A program made the position numbers and the translations under genes. DNA of 64,000 bases from Endozoicomonas sp. OPT23 (lineage in GTDB: Bacteria; Pseudomonadota; Gammaproteobacteria; Pseudomonadales; Endozoicomonadaceae), in contig NZ_PPFD01000003.1 of assembly GCF_009653635.1 (NCBI RefSeq), positions 426,955 through 490,954 on the forward strand, written 5' to 3'. Below the pieces are notes generated by a model, which worked only from the letters and a program-made list of their open reading frames with translations, had not been told where the DNA came from and did no database searches. Numbering within the stretch: position 1 is the stretch's first letter; each line of letters begins with the position of its first letter. Of this stretch, positions 34,789-44,298 are shown in pieces.

Positions 34789-35232
34789 TTAACGCAGTTT
34801 CTTTGCCTCAAGTTTTCTATCCAGTTCTCGGTCTACATTTCTTAATGAGCGCAAAAACAACCCCAGGCCTCCAACACTGAGCACCAAGATGGTGATCAGC
34901 TCAAAAGCCGTCATATTTCTCAACACAAAATGGGTCGAGGAGATCACACCAAGGATCATTGCAGCCAGTGAACCAAGGCTCAGTACCCAACCGATAAAAT
35001 TACGGCCGTTATAAAACAACATACCTACCCCGAAAATAAAGGGCACCATGATCATGCCACTGGTTATTCCAAAGGTAGATCCAAACATGGAAACACCAAA
35101 CAGCTTTCCTGCAAGGCCAAAGCTGGTTGTAACCCTGATGGATTGCAGCAGCAAATAAAAGCCGCCGCACATCATTACAATACCCATCAAAAACGGGCCA
35201 ACACCGCCACTGGTTCCACCTGCACCACGCAT
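34789..35232 (-). CDS. Small multi-helix membrane protein of the PspA/flotillin cluster
   Basis: The protein has 147 residues with about four hydrophobic segments (VGPFLMGIVMMCGGFYLLL, ITSGMIMVPFIFGVGMLFY, FIGWVLSLGSLAAMILGVI and ELITILVLSVGGLGLFL) and a basic tail (RNVDRELDRKLEAKKLR). A glycine-rich start (RGAGGTSGG) precedes the first helix. Only three bases separate it from the giant ATPase stop, and its GAGG ribosome site overlaps that stop, so it is translationally coupled to the ATPase. It could be the membrane partner of that ATPase. No family recognised. Confidence 0.72.
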   Translation of the reverse strand: MRGAGGTSGGVGPFLMGIVMMCGGFYLLLQSIRVTTSFGLAGKLFGVSMFGSTFGITSGMIMVPFIFGVGMLFYNGRNFIGWVLSLGSLAAMILGVISSTHFVLRNMTAFELITILVLSVGGLGLFLRSLRNVDRELDRKLEAKKLR

Positions 35233-35235
35233 AAT

Positions 35236-38200
35236 TTATTCCTCTACCACTGGCTGTTGTTGAGTCGCTATTTTCTTAATAGTCTTCCGCTGAGTTACCT
35301 GCTTGTTCTGGTGACTTCTCAGCTCCGCCGTCAGTTCATTCACCTTGCGAAGAATATTCAGGTCCAGTCCGATTTTTTCATTCATGGCTCTGGCAACGGG
35401 AACAAATGAAGTCTCTATAGTGCCCGCCAACTGGCTCAGTACGTCCTGAAGACCTGGTACCGGATGATTCACCACCTCAACATCAAGACTGGAAGCAGCA
35501 ATGGTGCTATTAAGCTGGTCCAGTCTTTTAGACAGCACAACAGCCAGTTTTTCCAGTGATGGTTGATCAGCACCAGCTGAAGAAGCTGCCTGACCACTTT
35601 GCAGAGTGGAATTGATTGCACCCAACTGGCGATTCATATCCACAACCTGACCAGCCATCATGGTCAAACTGTCTGCCCCCTCACCACCCAGTGACACCTG
35701 CTTCGTATACTCTTCCTTGATTGTCTGCCAGCGCTGTTGGCCTTCACCTGCCAGTGTTCCTCTCAATTCAGCAAGTTTCAGCAGATTCTCTTCTGCTCCC
35801 TGAGTCAAGGTCTGAGCCTCACCGATATAATGATCGGCTATCAGTGACTGCAGCTCGTCATCATTCATAATGGCTACAACCTTCTCAGCCATCTTGTTCA
35901 TGTTCCGATAACTGCCCTGAAGTTTGAAAGGCGGCTCAGTACGGTAGCTGTCAGCCTGCGCTGCAGAAGAGATATAACTCTGATTTACCTTGAACACGAC
36001 ATCCTGAATTTTCAGCAGCTTTTGTAGAACGCTGACCATCTCCTGCACTTCTGCACCACTGTAATTACCGGCCAGCTCACTAGTGGAACCGCCTTTTCCC
36101 TTGGCGATATCTAACACTTTATAAACATCATCCATACCCTGACGAGTCAGAGGTGCCAGCACCGAATTGGACGTCAGACAGTTTTCGATATAGCTGGAAC
36201 AGAAAGCATCTTCACTGTCTCCGAGAATGTCGCCAAGGTTATAAATATCCGCACGGTTGGCCAGCATATCCGGAATCTTGAAAACATCTCCGGACTCCGT
36301 GTAAGGGTTACCGGCCATGCAGACACAGAACTTTCGGCCTCTCAGGTCGTAGGTTTTAGTTTCCCCTTTCCAGACACCTTCGATACGACGAGTACCGTCA
36401 CACAGAGAAATAAACTTTTGCAGAAATTCAGGGTCAGTATGCTGGATATCGTCCAGATAGAGCATACAGTTGTCGCCCATTTCCAAAGCCAGATTCAGTT
36501 TTTCAAGTTCCTGTCTGGCTGTTGCATTAGGAGCCTGAGCAGGATCCAGAGACGTTACTTCATGGCCCAGAGATGGACAGTTGATTTTCATGAAGATCAA
36601 ACCAAGCCGGTTAGCTACATACTCAATCAGAGTCGTTTTACCGTAGCCCGGTGGAGAAATCAGAAGCAAAAGACCCATCTGATCAGTACGACGGTCATCT
36701 CCGGCACTGCCCATCTGCTTGGCCAGGTTATCGCCAATAATGGGAAGAAAAACTTCATTAATCAGACGGTTTCGAACAAAGGAAGCCAAGGGCCTTGCCT
36801 TGAAGTCAGTCAATCTCAGAGACTTTCGCTGGTCAGCCAGCACTTTGTGCCGGGTTTCAGCGAGAGCATGAAAACGTTTAACTTCCTGTGTGGAAAACCT
36901 TGTCAGCCGATCACAAAATTCGTCCAGAACAAACGTCAATTCACCGTTGTTAAGGCGACTGTGTACACCTGACAGTTTTTCAATTTTTTCTACTGCGGGT
37001 AGATTGATTGATTGCCAGTTCTGTTCAGGAAATATCAGACAAATAGCTGCATCGGCCAATACTGACTCAGGCTGTTGAAGCTGCTGGTTACCAGCAAAAG
37101 CCTGTACCCAATCCATAGCCAACTGCCACTGTTTTTCAGGCCACTGTGAAAGTTGCTGCAATGTTTTTTGCCAGTCCTGCCAGGATTTACTTTGCTCCAG
37201 TTGATTCTGCAATGCCCTTGCCAGAGTCTGCCCCGCAGCACTCAGAGCAAAGCTATTATCTTCTGCTAAAACAGCAATCAGGTAGCTTGCTGTGTTCTTG
37301 CAGATACTCTGCTCACCCGGCATTTCATTGCTGTACCACCAGTCATTCAGCTCTTCTGACAACTCCTGCTCCAGCTGACGCAGAGCCCCACTGTCAAACA
37401 GCGTTTTATTGAGCATTCCAGCGTTTTTTGCACGACTGCTGATAAGTATTTGCCGGGGATTCTCCAGCTGCTGCCAGAACAGGCAGACCAGGGCACGACT
37501 GTAGCCACTGTATCTGAGCAGACCACCGGAATGCAGAGCATCCAACAGTGTTTTCAGAATGCGACTAGCGTCCTGATCATGAATACCTTTTTCATAGCCT
37601 TCCTGATAACGGGGGGTGGCAAAAGACTGAACCACTGCCAATCGTTCCCTATCATCGTGCCTGAGTTCTTCCAGACGTTTCTCATTCAGCTCATCAGTTT
37701 GCTGTAAACCTGCCTGGAAAATCTGCCAGGCTAGATACTCGGCACGATAGATTTCACTGTTTTCGGAGACCAGAGGTTGATCCCAGAGATCTTGTAGCCG
37801 ATCCAGTTCTTCGTTATCGAGCTTTTCGTAGAAACGGGTTCCGGTCAGGTGCAGAAAGAGGCCTTCTTCCCTTGGAACCAGTGACACATCGAGGGCCTGC
37901 CGATTGACAGTAAACCGATGCTTGCCCAGTTTTATCAGATCACCGCCATTTTCATAGATTTCAGCTTTGTCTCTGACAGCCTTGGTGGCCTGATCCTGAA
38001 TACCTTTTAAACGGGCGATTAGCGCTTCCGCTTTAACACTGTCGTCCAGCTCCATCAATGACTCGGACAGACTGCGCACCTTGTGCACCATATTATCTGC
38101 CGCAAAGAAGCTGTTCAAAGGTTCCAGTTCGGTAAACGCCTGAGTACGTTTTTCAATACCGTCCAGCACCCTGCCTGCAGAATCACTGATACGCTGAGCG

Positions 38201-40509
38201 CGACGCTGTCGTTCATCCATCAGCGTCTGTCTGCGTGACTGAAAACTGTCGTACAGATCATCACGCTTATCGAGAATATCGCTCAGAAATTCCTCATGAT
38301 CAGCAAAACGACTTTCCAGCTCTTCGAGCTGCACCGAAAGACGTGCCAGCTCATCATCACATTTCTCAGGCGTATCACTGCGGGACAGTGCATTGGACAT
38401 GTTCATGCCGAACAGTCGGAACTGTGCACCAAATTCAGCAATGGCTTCACCGGCACCCAAAGATTTCTGACGGTTCTTCAGGCCAGCTCTGACCTGATTA
38501 AGACGGGCAAAAACCTCTCCAGTACGCTCCAGTATTTCAGCTCGTACAGTGGCATCGTCCACTTCCAGGCCACTGAGTGTAGTCACCAGTAGATTCAAGC
38601 TGTCTTCCATGCTGCCAAGGCTGTTTAACTGTTCCTTCAAAGCATGGGTGGTTGCTGACTCTTCCGTTTCCTTCTGAAGGCTATCCAGCTGCTGCAGCCA
38701 GGGTTGCAAGGCTTCCGATCGAGCAGCAAATTCGACAGTCTTACCGGAAAGATCAGAAATACGTTTATCAAGCTGGGTATCCAGCTCACCCAGTCTTGCA
38801 ACATCAATATAACGGGTGTCACGAATGGTCAGCAGATAGCCCTTACCAGCTTTCAGTTGCTCCAGAAAATCAACAAACTGATTGATCTGCTCAAAACGGG
38901 TACGTTGTATTTCGGTCAGTATCGCCTGTTGTTTTTGTTCAGCGTCAACCAGCAACTGACTGGCTCTTTTTCGAATCTGCAGGGCTTTATCGAACTCATC
39001 CAGAACCTGCTCACCGGTATCCATAATGGTGTTGAGATCGAGATTAAGCTCATTAACGTCGGTATGTTCCAGCCAGTGATAACTGTCCAGCAACTGACGA
39101 CACTGGTCAATCAGAGCCCGATAAACCTGACTGGACGGTGACAGACCAAGTACTGATTTACTGACACTGTAGAGGTCAGACACTGCACGGACTACTTCAG
39201 CATTGCCAATCGTTGTCAGGAAGCCTTCACCCTGTGGCTGAGCAGCAGCAAATTCATCACTGCAGTAAGCCGTTTGCCAGATCTGCATCGGATGGATACG
39301 TGTTGGCTCTTCACTTTCCGATGAAAACACCACCAACCTGCCATCGTCATAAAAGGCATAACCATGACAACCCAGAGGATTGTCCATCTCCTTGCGAATG
39401 AGGTTGTAGGAGCAAAGCAATAATCGTCCCTGAAGGTGCTCATAAAACACATAAAGAACATCTTCGCCATTGGGCGATCTCAACCGACGCTTGAATTCCA
39501 GGTTACCAATATCAACCGAAGAGAACAGTTTCTCCTCCCCTGAGGTCAGGTAGTAACCACCTGGAAAAATAATACCGTGGTCTTCCGGCAATGGCAGGCA
39601 AGCCTGACCAATAACGTCCTGACGAATAACAGTCTGCATCAATGGGTTGAAAACCAGATATCGGTAATGCTCTTCACGATACGGTTTCACTTTCAGCAGT
39701 ATCAGCCCGGATACTTCCGCATAGCTGATATCTGCATCATCCAGCGACTGGTGAGAATCATTGACCGGTTCTGAATAGATGCCCTGCCCTGTCTCAGTGT
39801 TATCTTCCACCTTGATGGTCAGATCACCATTGATGGTTTCGATAAACAGTTTGTCGAGTACGTTAAGATGAGGATGCGCACCGTTACTCTGGTGATCTCT
39901 GCCCAGTCGAACCCACTCAAACGGATGACTGGGTGGCAACTGCATCTCCCGCTCACCACGGTTATCTATGTAGGTCGCCTGGTTATTATCGATGGCCCAG
40001 CGAAAGACACGAATATCCGATAGGTTTTTACCAGTCTGGAATGCAGCCAGCAGCTTACTGCCGGTATTTCTCAGAGAAATCAGACGGGCTTGTTTGTAGT
40101 AGGCATAGAGTTCTCTGAAATCATTCTTGAACCGACTGTCGTCCAACAGACTGCCCGCCATATCAACGGGCTCAAAATGATAATGGCCTGCCTCTTCATG
40201 AAGCTTATAGAGTTCAAATACATCACTGACAGCAGTATCCTGCTTCAGCCCTATAAATACGTTGTAACCAAACAGCAGTGTATCGCCGATTCGAACCAGA
40301 TCCCGGGCCACACAATTATTCTCTGTGCGTGCCCTGGCACGGCCAGCCATGGTCAGCTCCTGACTGCCAAAGACTTCAGTTCTCTGCTCGTTCAGGCTTT
40401 CGGTCTTTGCTGATAAAGTTTGAGCCTGGTTTTCCAGCCGTTTTCTCAGAACCTCATAAGCACCATCCTGTTCCAGTACGGCTTCTTCGGAATGCTGATC
40501 CACTGCCAC
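35236..40509 (-). CDS. Giant coiled-coil AAA+ ATPase (labelled DNA repair ATPase in databases)
   Basis: I start at the GTG at 40509 (MAVDQHSEEAVL), with GGAG seven bases before; the frame is open 26 codons further, but that part runs through a palindromic repeat. The 1757-residue protein has a beta-rich N-terminal region (to ~430) and long coiled coils (~460-900). A mixed region follows, then an AAA+ domain with Walker A PPGYGKTTLIEY near residue 1288 and Walker B CMLYLDDIQHTDPE near 1350. More coiled coil makes up the end. The DNA-repair label is only similarity-based. Cotranscription with pspA, yjfI and flotillin genes points instead to membrane or envelope remodelling, as PspA-like polymers elsewhere are paired with AAA+ machines. 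Confidence 0.82.
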   Translation of the reverse strand: MAVDQHSEEAVLEQDGAYEVLRKRLENQAQTLSAKTESLNEQRTEVFGSQELTMAGRARARTENNCVARDLVRIGDTLLFGYNVFIGLKQDTAVSDVFELYKLHEEAGHYHFEPVDMAGSLLDDSRFKNDFRELYAYYKQARLISLRNTGSKLLAAFQTGKNLSDIRVFRWAIDNNQATYIDNRGEREMQLPPSHPFEWVRLGRDHQSNGAHPHLNVLDKLFIETINGDLTIKVEDNTETGQGIYSEPVNDSHQSLDDADISYAEVSGLILLKVKPYREEHYRYLVFNPLMQTVIRQDVIGQACLPLPEDHGIIFPGGYYLTSGEEKLFSSVDIGNLEFKRRLRSPNGEDVLYVFYEHLQGRLLLCSYNLIRKEMDNPLGCHGYAFYDDGRLVVFSSESEEPTRIHPMQIWQTAYCSDEFAAAQPQGEGFLTTIGNAEVVRAVSDLYSVSKSVLGLSPSSQVYRALIDQCRQLLDSYHWLEHTDVNELNLDLNTIMDTGEQVLDEFDKALQIRKRASQLLVDAEQKQQAILTEIQRTRFEQINQFVDFLEQLKAGKGYLLTIRDTRYIDVARLGELDTQLDKRISDLSGKTVEFAARSEALQPWLQQLDSLQKETEESATTHALKEQLNSLGSMEDSLNLLVTTLSGLEVDDATVRAEILERTGEVFARLNQVRAGLKNRQKSLGAGEAIAEFGAQFRLFGMNMSNALSRSDTPEKCDDELARLSVQLEELESRFADHEEFLSDILDKRDDLYDSFQSRRQTLMDERQRRAQRISDSAGRVLDGIEKRTQAFTELEPLNSFFAADNMVHKVRSLSESLMELDDSVKAEALIARLKGIQDQATKAVRDKAEIYENGGDLIKLGKHRFTVNRQALDVSLVPREEGLFLHLTGTRFYEKLDNEELDRLQDLWDQPLVSENSEIYRAEYLAWQIFQAGLQQTDELNEKRLEELRHDDRERLAVVQSFATPRYQEGYEKGIHDQDASRILKTLLDALHSGGLLRYSGYSRALVCLFWQQLENPRQILISSRAKNAGMLNKTLFDSGALRQLEQELSEELNDWWYSNEMPGEQSICKNTASYLIAVLAEDNSFALSAAGQTLARALQNQLEQSKSWQDWQKTLQQLSQWPEKQWQLAMDWVQAFAGNQQLQQPESVLADAAICLIFPEQNWQSINLPAVEKIEKLSGVHSRLNNGELTFVLDEFCDRLTRFSTQEVKRFHALAETRHKVLADQRKSLRLTDFKARPLASFVRNRLINEVFLPIIGDNLAKQMGSAGDDRRTDQMGLLLLISPPGYGKTTLIEYVANRLGLIFMKINCPSLGHEVTSLDPAQAPNATARQELEKLNLALEMGDNCMLYLDDIQHTDPEFLQKFISLCDGTRRIEGVWKGETKTYDLRGRKFCVCMAGNPYTESGDVFKIPDMLANRADIYNLGDILGDSEDAFCSSYIENCLTSNSVLAPLTRQGMDDVYKVLDIAKGKGGSTSELAGNYSGAEVQEMVSVLQKLLKIQDVVFKVNQSYISSAAQADSYRTEPPFKLQGSYRNMNKMAEKVVAIMNDDELQSLIADHYIGEAQTLTQGAEENLLKLAELRGTLAGEGQQRWQTIKEEYTKQVSLGGEGADSLTMMAGQVVDMNRQLGAINSTLQSGQAASSAGADQPSLEKLAVVLSKRLDQLNSTIAASSLDVEVVNHPVPGLQDVLSQLAGTIETSFVPVARAMNEKIGLDLNILRKVNELTAELRSHQNKQVTQRKTIKKIATQQQPVVEE

Positions 40510-40530
40510 TTGATTACTCCTTGTTAAGTG

Positions 40531-40613
40531 TGTAGACACACAACATTGAATATGAAGTGACTGTGTGCCCGCCTGTGGCGGGCACATAGTCTATGAATTC
40601 ATGTGTCTGTACA
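40531..40613 (+). repeat. Palindromic intergenic repeat, copy C
   Basis: This copy lies between the zinc-ribbon gene and the giant ATPase gene, six bases past the former's stop. The inner hairpin has a 10 bp perfect stem (TGTGCCCGCC / GGCGGGCACA) with a three-base loop. Outer arms TGTAGACACA and TGTGTCTGTACA pair apart from one bulged base, so the whole 83 bp can fold on itself. GAATTC is conserved in the right arm as in the other copies. Confidence 0.82.
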
Positions 40614-40618
40614 GGTGA

Positions 40619-41014
40619 CTACTTGGCAATAAGTCCCAAGTTTAACTTCAGAGTTTCTACTGCCTGCTTCACACGTTGAGTCAGAGTAAACTCGGTTAAA
40701 TCGCTGAACTCACCCGCATCAAAAAAGACACCGTCACAGTAAGTACAGGCTTCATACTGAATATGCAGCTGAACACGGTCGGTCATCGGGGTCATTTTCT
40801 TGCTGCACTCAGGACAGTCAATGTCCCGATGCTCGTTGTAGGCTGAAGCAGCATTAGTATTACCACTATCCAGAGAGGGTATTTCAGCCAGTTTTCGAGC
40901 TATTTCGTGACTACCATCCTTAAACCAGATGCCATTGCAACCACCACATCTGAGTGCAGAAAACTCCGGTTCACTGATGTCGTTCATCAGGTTCTGACAC
41001 TTTGGACAATCCAT
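40619..41014 (-). CDS. Double zf-TFIIB zinc-ribbon protein
   Basis: This 131-residue protein contains two zinc ribbons of the zf-TFIIB type: CPKCQNLM...CGGCNGIWF at residues 4-32 and CPECSKKM...CTYCDGVFFDAGEF at about 68-102. Both have the CxxC...CxxC ligand pattern followed by the family's aromatic-rich turn. The C-terminal 30 residues are a helix. Such proteins are often found beside membrane or PspA-related genes and their function is unknown. It lies between the flotillin and giant ATPase genes on the same strand. Confidence 0.82.
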   Translation of the reverse strand: MDCPKCQNLMNDISEPEFSALRCGGCNGIWFKDGSHEIARKLAEIPSLDSGNTNAASAYNEHRDIDCPECSKKMTPMTDRVQLHIQYEACTYCDGVFFDAGEFSDLTEFTLTQRVKQAVETLKLNLGLIAK

Positions 41015-41053
41015 GTTAAATCCTCTTGAACTACTTTGATCAGCTCAGGTCTT

Positions 41054-41076
41054 CCGGCCCTGACATTCAGGGCCGG
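41054..41076 (-). terminator. Hairpin between flotillin and zinc-ribbon genes
   Basis: A 10 bp perfect stem (CCGGCCCTGA / TCAGGGCCGG) with a three-base loop sits 10 bases past the flotillin stop. No T-run follows on the transcribed strand, so partial termination, a processing site or 3' end protection is more likely than full termination. Confidence 0.6.
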
Positions 41077-41086
41077 AGACATCTAC

Positions 41087-43144
41087 TCAAGCACTTTCTT
41101 TCTGTGCTGCACTCATCAGTGCCTGAACAGCATCCTGCTTGTCGCCTTTACGATTCAGAAACTGGGTCAGCAGACCAGCAGCTCCCTTGAGAGTGTCTGA
41201 CTTATCCAGCGCACCATCCAAAGACTTGCCTACTGACAGGGCTTTAACAAAGTTGTCAAAGTAGTTGCCATCGCCGGCAACAATGTCGATGTTAGCTTTC
41301 TTGAGTGCTTCAGCCAGAACCAGAGCCTGGTCACCAGCAATGCCCTTGTTGGCTTCGATACTGGCCATGGATTTGGTCAGCTCGGCATTCAGCTTCAGAC
41401 GGAATTCTTCATGAGAACGTGCTCTGTCGTCCATCAGGTTCATGGCGTCCAGTTTCTCTCGCAAGCCATCAGCCTCAGCTCGTGCTTTCAGGCGCATGGA
41501 TTCAGACTCTGCTTCACCACGTCTGGCAATGGCTTCCGCTTCTGCCACCTGAACCTTGACGTCTACTAGCGCCTGCTTCTCTTCACCAGCAGCATCCGCA
41601 TCTTTCACGCGAACCTTGGCCATGCCTTGTTGCTCTTCGGCAACAGCTTTGGCAACACCCTGCTTTTCAATGCCTTCAGCTTCCGCAGACATTTTTTCAC
41701 GCAGCACAGCGGCTTCAGCCATTCCTTCTTTTTCAGCAGCGTCAGCACGAGCAATTTGCACTTCAGCTTCAGCTAGACCCGGCGCAGCCTGTTCAGCCTT
41801 GACACCTTCAGCTCGCTTCATCGCGGCTTCAGCATCCTTGGCAGAGATTTCCAGATCAGCATTGGCCAGTGTCATTTTTTCACGGGCTTCATGGGTTGCA
41901 CGCTGTTCAGCCGCTTCAGCAGCTTTCAGCTCTTTCACCAAAGCTTCTTCTGCTTGCGCTTCAGCCTGAATGACCAGCACCTGTTTAGCACGCTCTGCTT
42001 CAGAAACCTCACGCACTTTCTTTATGTTTTCTTCTTCTTCTGCCACTGAGCGATCAACAATTACACGCTCACGAACGACATCAGCTATCAGACGTTTTTC
42101 TTCTTCAACCGCTTTCTCTTTGGCAATGTTTTGGAGATCAACTTCTTTCTCTCTTGAGATTGCTTCAAGCTGGCGAACTCTTTCCACCTTTTCTGCTTCA
42201 ATGGCTACAGCACGCTGACGATTCTTTTCAGCCACTTCTACTTCGCGCTGCTTGTTCTGTTCCTGAACTTCAAGCTCCTGGTCTGTTTCCAGCTTGGCTC
42301 TTTCGGCTTTGAGGCGCTCTTCAGCAGTTATTCGCTCAATTTCAGCTTCTTCACGTGCTTTGACAGTTTCAATTTCCCGTCTCTGACGTGCTTCAGCATC
42401 AGCCTGTTGGCGCTCCAGCTCCAGAATCATTTCCTGGGCTTCAACGTCTTTCTTCTTAATCTGCATTTGCTCATCACGCTCCAGTTCATTGGTGCGGACA
42501 TGCTGAACAGCCGTCAGTTCTGTGATTTTTCGAATACCCTGGGCATCAAGAATATTATTCTTATCCAGCTGAGATACGGGTGTCTGCTCCAGATAATCTA
42601 TGGCAGCGTCTTCCAGCACGTAGCCATTCAGGTCATTACCAATAATGGCGATGATCTTGTCGCGAAACTTGTCACGTTCACGATACAAGTCTTCAAACTC
42701 CATCTGCTTACCCACTGTCTTCAGTGCTTCACTGAACTTGGCACTGAATAACTCTTCCAGAGTTTCACGATCTGAAGCTCGCTCACAGCCAATGGCCTGA
42801 GCCACTTTCATCACGTCATCACGGGTTTTGTTTACGCGAACAAAAAAACCTACGGTAATATCGGCGCGGATATTGTCCTTACAGATCAGACCATCACTAC
42901 CACGACGATTCACTTCCAGAGTTTTCAGAGAGATATCCATAAACTCTTTCTTGTGAATGACGGGCCAGACCAACCTGCCGGTAAAGGTAACTTCCGGCTC
43001 TGACTTAAGCGTGTTGACGATCATGGCAAAGCCCTGCTGGACCTTGATATAAAATCGACTGACGATAAAGGCAAGCCCGAACAGCCCTACCAGTCCGAAC
43101 AGAAGAACAGTAACAAATGGCATAATGACTTCTTCCACAGGCAT
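41087..43144 (-). CDS. Flotillin/SPFH-domain membrane scaffold protein
   Basis: The 685-residue protein has AAGGAG before its ATG. A single N-terminal membrane helix (VTVLLFGLVGLFGLAFIVSR) is followed by an SPFH/band-7 domain (to ~210, with LKTLEVNRRGSDGLICKDNI and ITVGFFVRVN). A very long Ala/Glu/Lys coiled coil follows (~210-590), with the repeated EA motifs typical of flotillins. The C-terminal ~100 residues form a less charged oligomerisation region. Flotillins assemble scaffolds in ordered membrane regions. The adjacent YqiJ-like gene upstream is the standard partner. It is longer than E. coli YqiK (about 550). Confidence 0.9.
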   Translation of the reverse strand: MPVEEVIMPFVTVLLFGLVGLFGLAFIVSRFYIKVQQGFAMIVNTLKSEPEVTFTGRLVWPVIHKKEFMDISLKTLEVNRRGSDGLICKDNIRADITVGFFVRVNKTRDDVMKVAQAIGCERASDRETLEELFSAKFSEALKTVGKQMEFEDLYRERDKFRDKIIAIIGNDLNGYVLEDAAIDYLEQTPVSQLDKNNILDAQGIRKITELTAVQHVRTNELERDEQMQIKKKDVEAQEMILELERQQADAEARQRREIETVKAREEAEIERITAEERLKAERAKLETDQELEVQEQNKQREVEVAEKNRQRAVAIEAEKVERVRQLEAISREKEVDLQNIAKEKAVEEEKRLIADVVRERVIVDRSVAEEEENIKKVREVSEAERAKQVLVIQAEAQAEEALVKELKAAEAAEQRATHEAREKMTLANADLEISAKDAEAAMKRAEGVKAEQAAPGLAEAEVQIARADAAEKEGMAEAAVLREKMSAEAEGIEKQGVAKAVAEEQQGMAKVRVKDADAAGEEKQALVDVKVQVAEAEAIARRGEAESESMRLKARAEADGLREKLDAMNLMDDRARSHEEFRLKLNAELTKSMASIEANKGIAGDQALVLAEALKKANIDIVAGDGNYFDNFVKALSVGKSLDGALDKSDTLKGAAGLLTQFLNRKGDKQDAVQALMSAAQKESA

Positions 43145-43201
43145 AACAGCTCCTTGCTAATTAACCTTTAAAGGTGACCCGAAAAGTGAGTTGAATTGTT
43201 A

Positions 43202-43828
43202 TTAGTCAGCGTGAGCTATCTGATAGCTGTGATCACGCTCGCTGTACTCAATCAGAATAATTCTGTCGCCTTTTTTGAAAGCGCTGGAATTATCCCGAAT
43301 CTGAAGCAGAAGGCCTGCACCACCGTCAGCCAGTTCTGCCTGGCCAAATTGTTCGGTAACGCTGCCTGTTGTCACGACACAGATGCTTCCCAGAAGTTCA
43401 CTGTTGGTCTGTGCTGTATGGTTGTTAAAGACATTTCGCATGGGGCGAATAACTCTGGCTGTCATGATTACAGCCAGAAAAAAACTTCCAGGAATGGCGG
43501 AAACTGCTGCCAGCCAATGCAGCAAACCGACAGGCAGTAGCGGCATCAGTAGTAAAGCCATGAAATAGCAGCACAACCAGCCAAGCGCGATAATAATGGA
43601 GAACACAACGGTAACCGGCACACCATTGAGACCAAAAGTCAGCATAAAACCCGCCAGACCTCCAAGCCCTTCGGTGCTGCCATCCATATCCAGATCAAGG
43701 TCACCATCCAGAAAATCCAGATCCAGCACGCCAACTATGGCCAGTAACCAGTAAACGCTGACTATAGCCAGCAGCATGCTCCAGACCACCGTTGGAAAGC
43801 TGAAACTTATAGCTAAAAACTGCTCCAT
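43202..43828 (-). CDS. YqiJ/NfeD-like OB-fold membrane protein, flotillin partner
   Basis: This 208-residue protein has three to four membrane helices, the first pair flanking a strongly acidic loop (LDLDFLDGDLDLDMDGS), and a C-terminal OB-fold (LLGSICVVTTGSV...GDRIILIEYSE). This is the layout of the YqiJ/YuaF group, whose genes nearly always precede a flotillin gene, as here with 57 bp between them. It is thought to act with the flotillin in membrane-domain assembly. A palindrome at 43901 may mark the promoter of this pair. Confidence 0.85.
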   Translation of the reverse strand: MEQFLAISFSFPTVVWSMLLAIVSVYWLLAIVGVLDLDFLDGDLDLDMDGSTEGLGGLAGFMLTFGLNGVPVTVVFSIIIALGWLCCYFMALLLMPLLPVGLLHWLAAVSAIPGSFFLAVIMTARVIRPMRNVFNNHTAQTNSELLGSICVVTTGSVTEQFGQAELADGGAGLLLQIRDNSSAFKKGDRIILIEYSERDHSYQIAHAD

Positions 43829-43900
43829 CAGTACTTCCTGTTTATTCTTTTCGTGATTTATTCATCAACAGATCTGACGATAAAGTTCGTACTCTTATGG

Positions 43901-43914
43901 TCGTATACTTACGA
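43901..43914. promoter_or_regulatory. Short palindrome upstream of the OB-fold/flotillin pair
   Basis: TCGTA and TACGA are exact inverted arms separated by TACT, 72 bp before the OB-fold gene start. Related fragments (TTCGTA, ACGAATA) lie on both sides. It could be an operator for an internal promoter in the gap between the ribbon-helix-helix-like gene and the OB-fold gene. Confidence 0.35.
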
Positions 43915-43928
43915 ATACTTCGAGACTA

Positions 43929-44285
43929 TCAACCCTGTTCCAGCTGTTTACTCCTTGTATAATCAGCCAGATATTCTGCTGCCTTTCGCTTGATAGCTAC
44001 TCGATCGTTTTCGTCTATACCATAATGCTGTGCCAGCACTTTTATTTCTTCGTCTGTCAGGGATACTGAAAGCCTCAATCTTCTTGGTCTTTCTCTGATT
44101 GGCAGACCCAGCAACTGTCTGACCCTGTCGGACGGCGTCAGATCCATCTCTAACGCTTCACGGCGAATTTCTTTCTGCAGATCTGCCTCCAGATCAAACG
44201 CCATCTGCACCGCTTTCACTGCTTTGGCTTCATCACTCCAACTGCTGGGCAATTTTTTCTTTCGTGAGTTTCTGGATTCAGACAC
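43929..44285 (-). CDS. Ribbon-helix-helix-like small protein of the PspA cluster
   Basis: The 118-residue protein starts at GTG with AAGGAG nine bases before. It is basic at the N-terminus (RNSRKKKLP). Two segments resemble ribbon-helix-helix elements: EIRREALEMDLTPSDRVRQL at about 38-57, and RRLRLSVSLTDEEIKVLA at about 68-85, the latter with a strand followed by a helix as in CopG-like proteins. A DNA-binding or regulatory role in the cluster is plausible but inferred. It lies 13 bases after the pspA stop and so is in the same transcript. Confidence 0.68.
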   Translation of the reverse strand: MSESRNSRKKKLPSSWSDEAKAVKAVQMAFDLEADLQKEIRREALEMDLTPSDRVRQLLGLPIRERPRRLRLSVSLTDEEIKVLAQHYGIDENDRVAIKRKAAEYLADYTRSKQLEQG

Positions 44286-44298
44286 CCGTTAAGGCTCC

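Noticed and set aside
35236..40509. DNA repair function for the giant ATPase
   Set aside because: The label rests on remote coiled-coil similarity only; no nuclease, helicase or DNA-binding motif is visible and all neighbours are membrane-stress genes.
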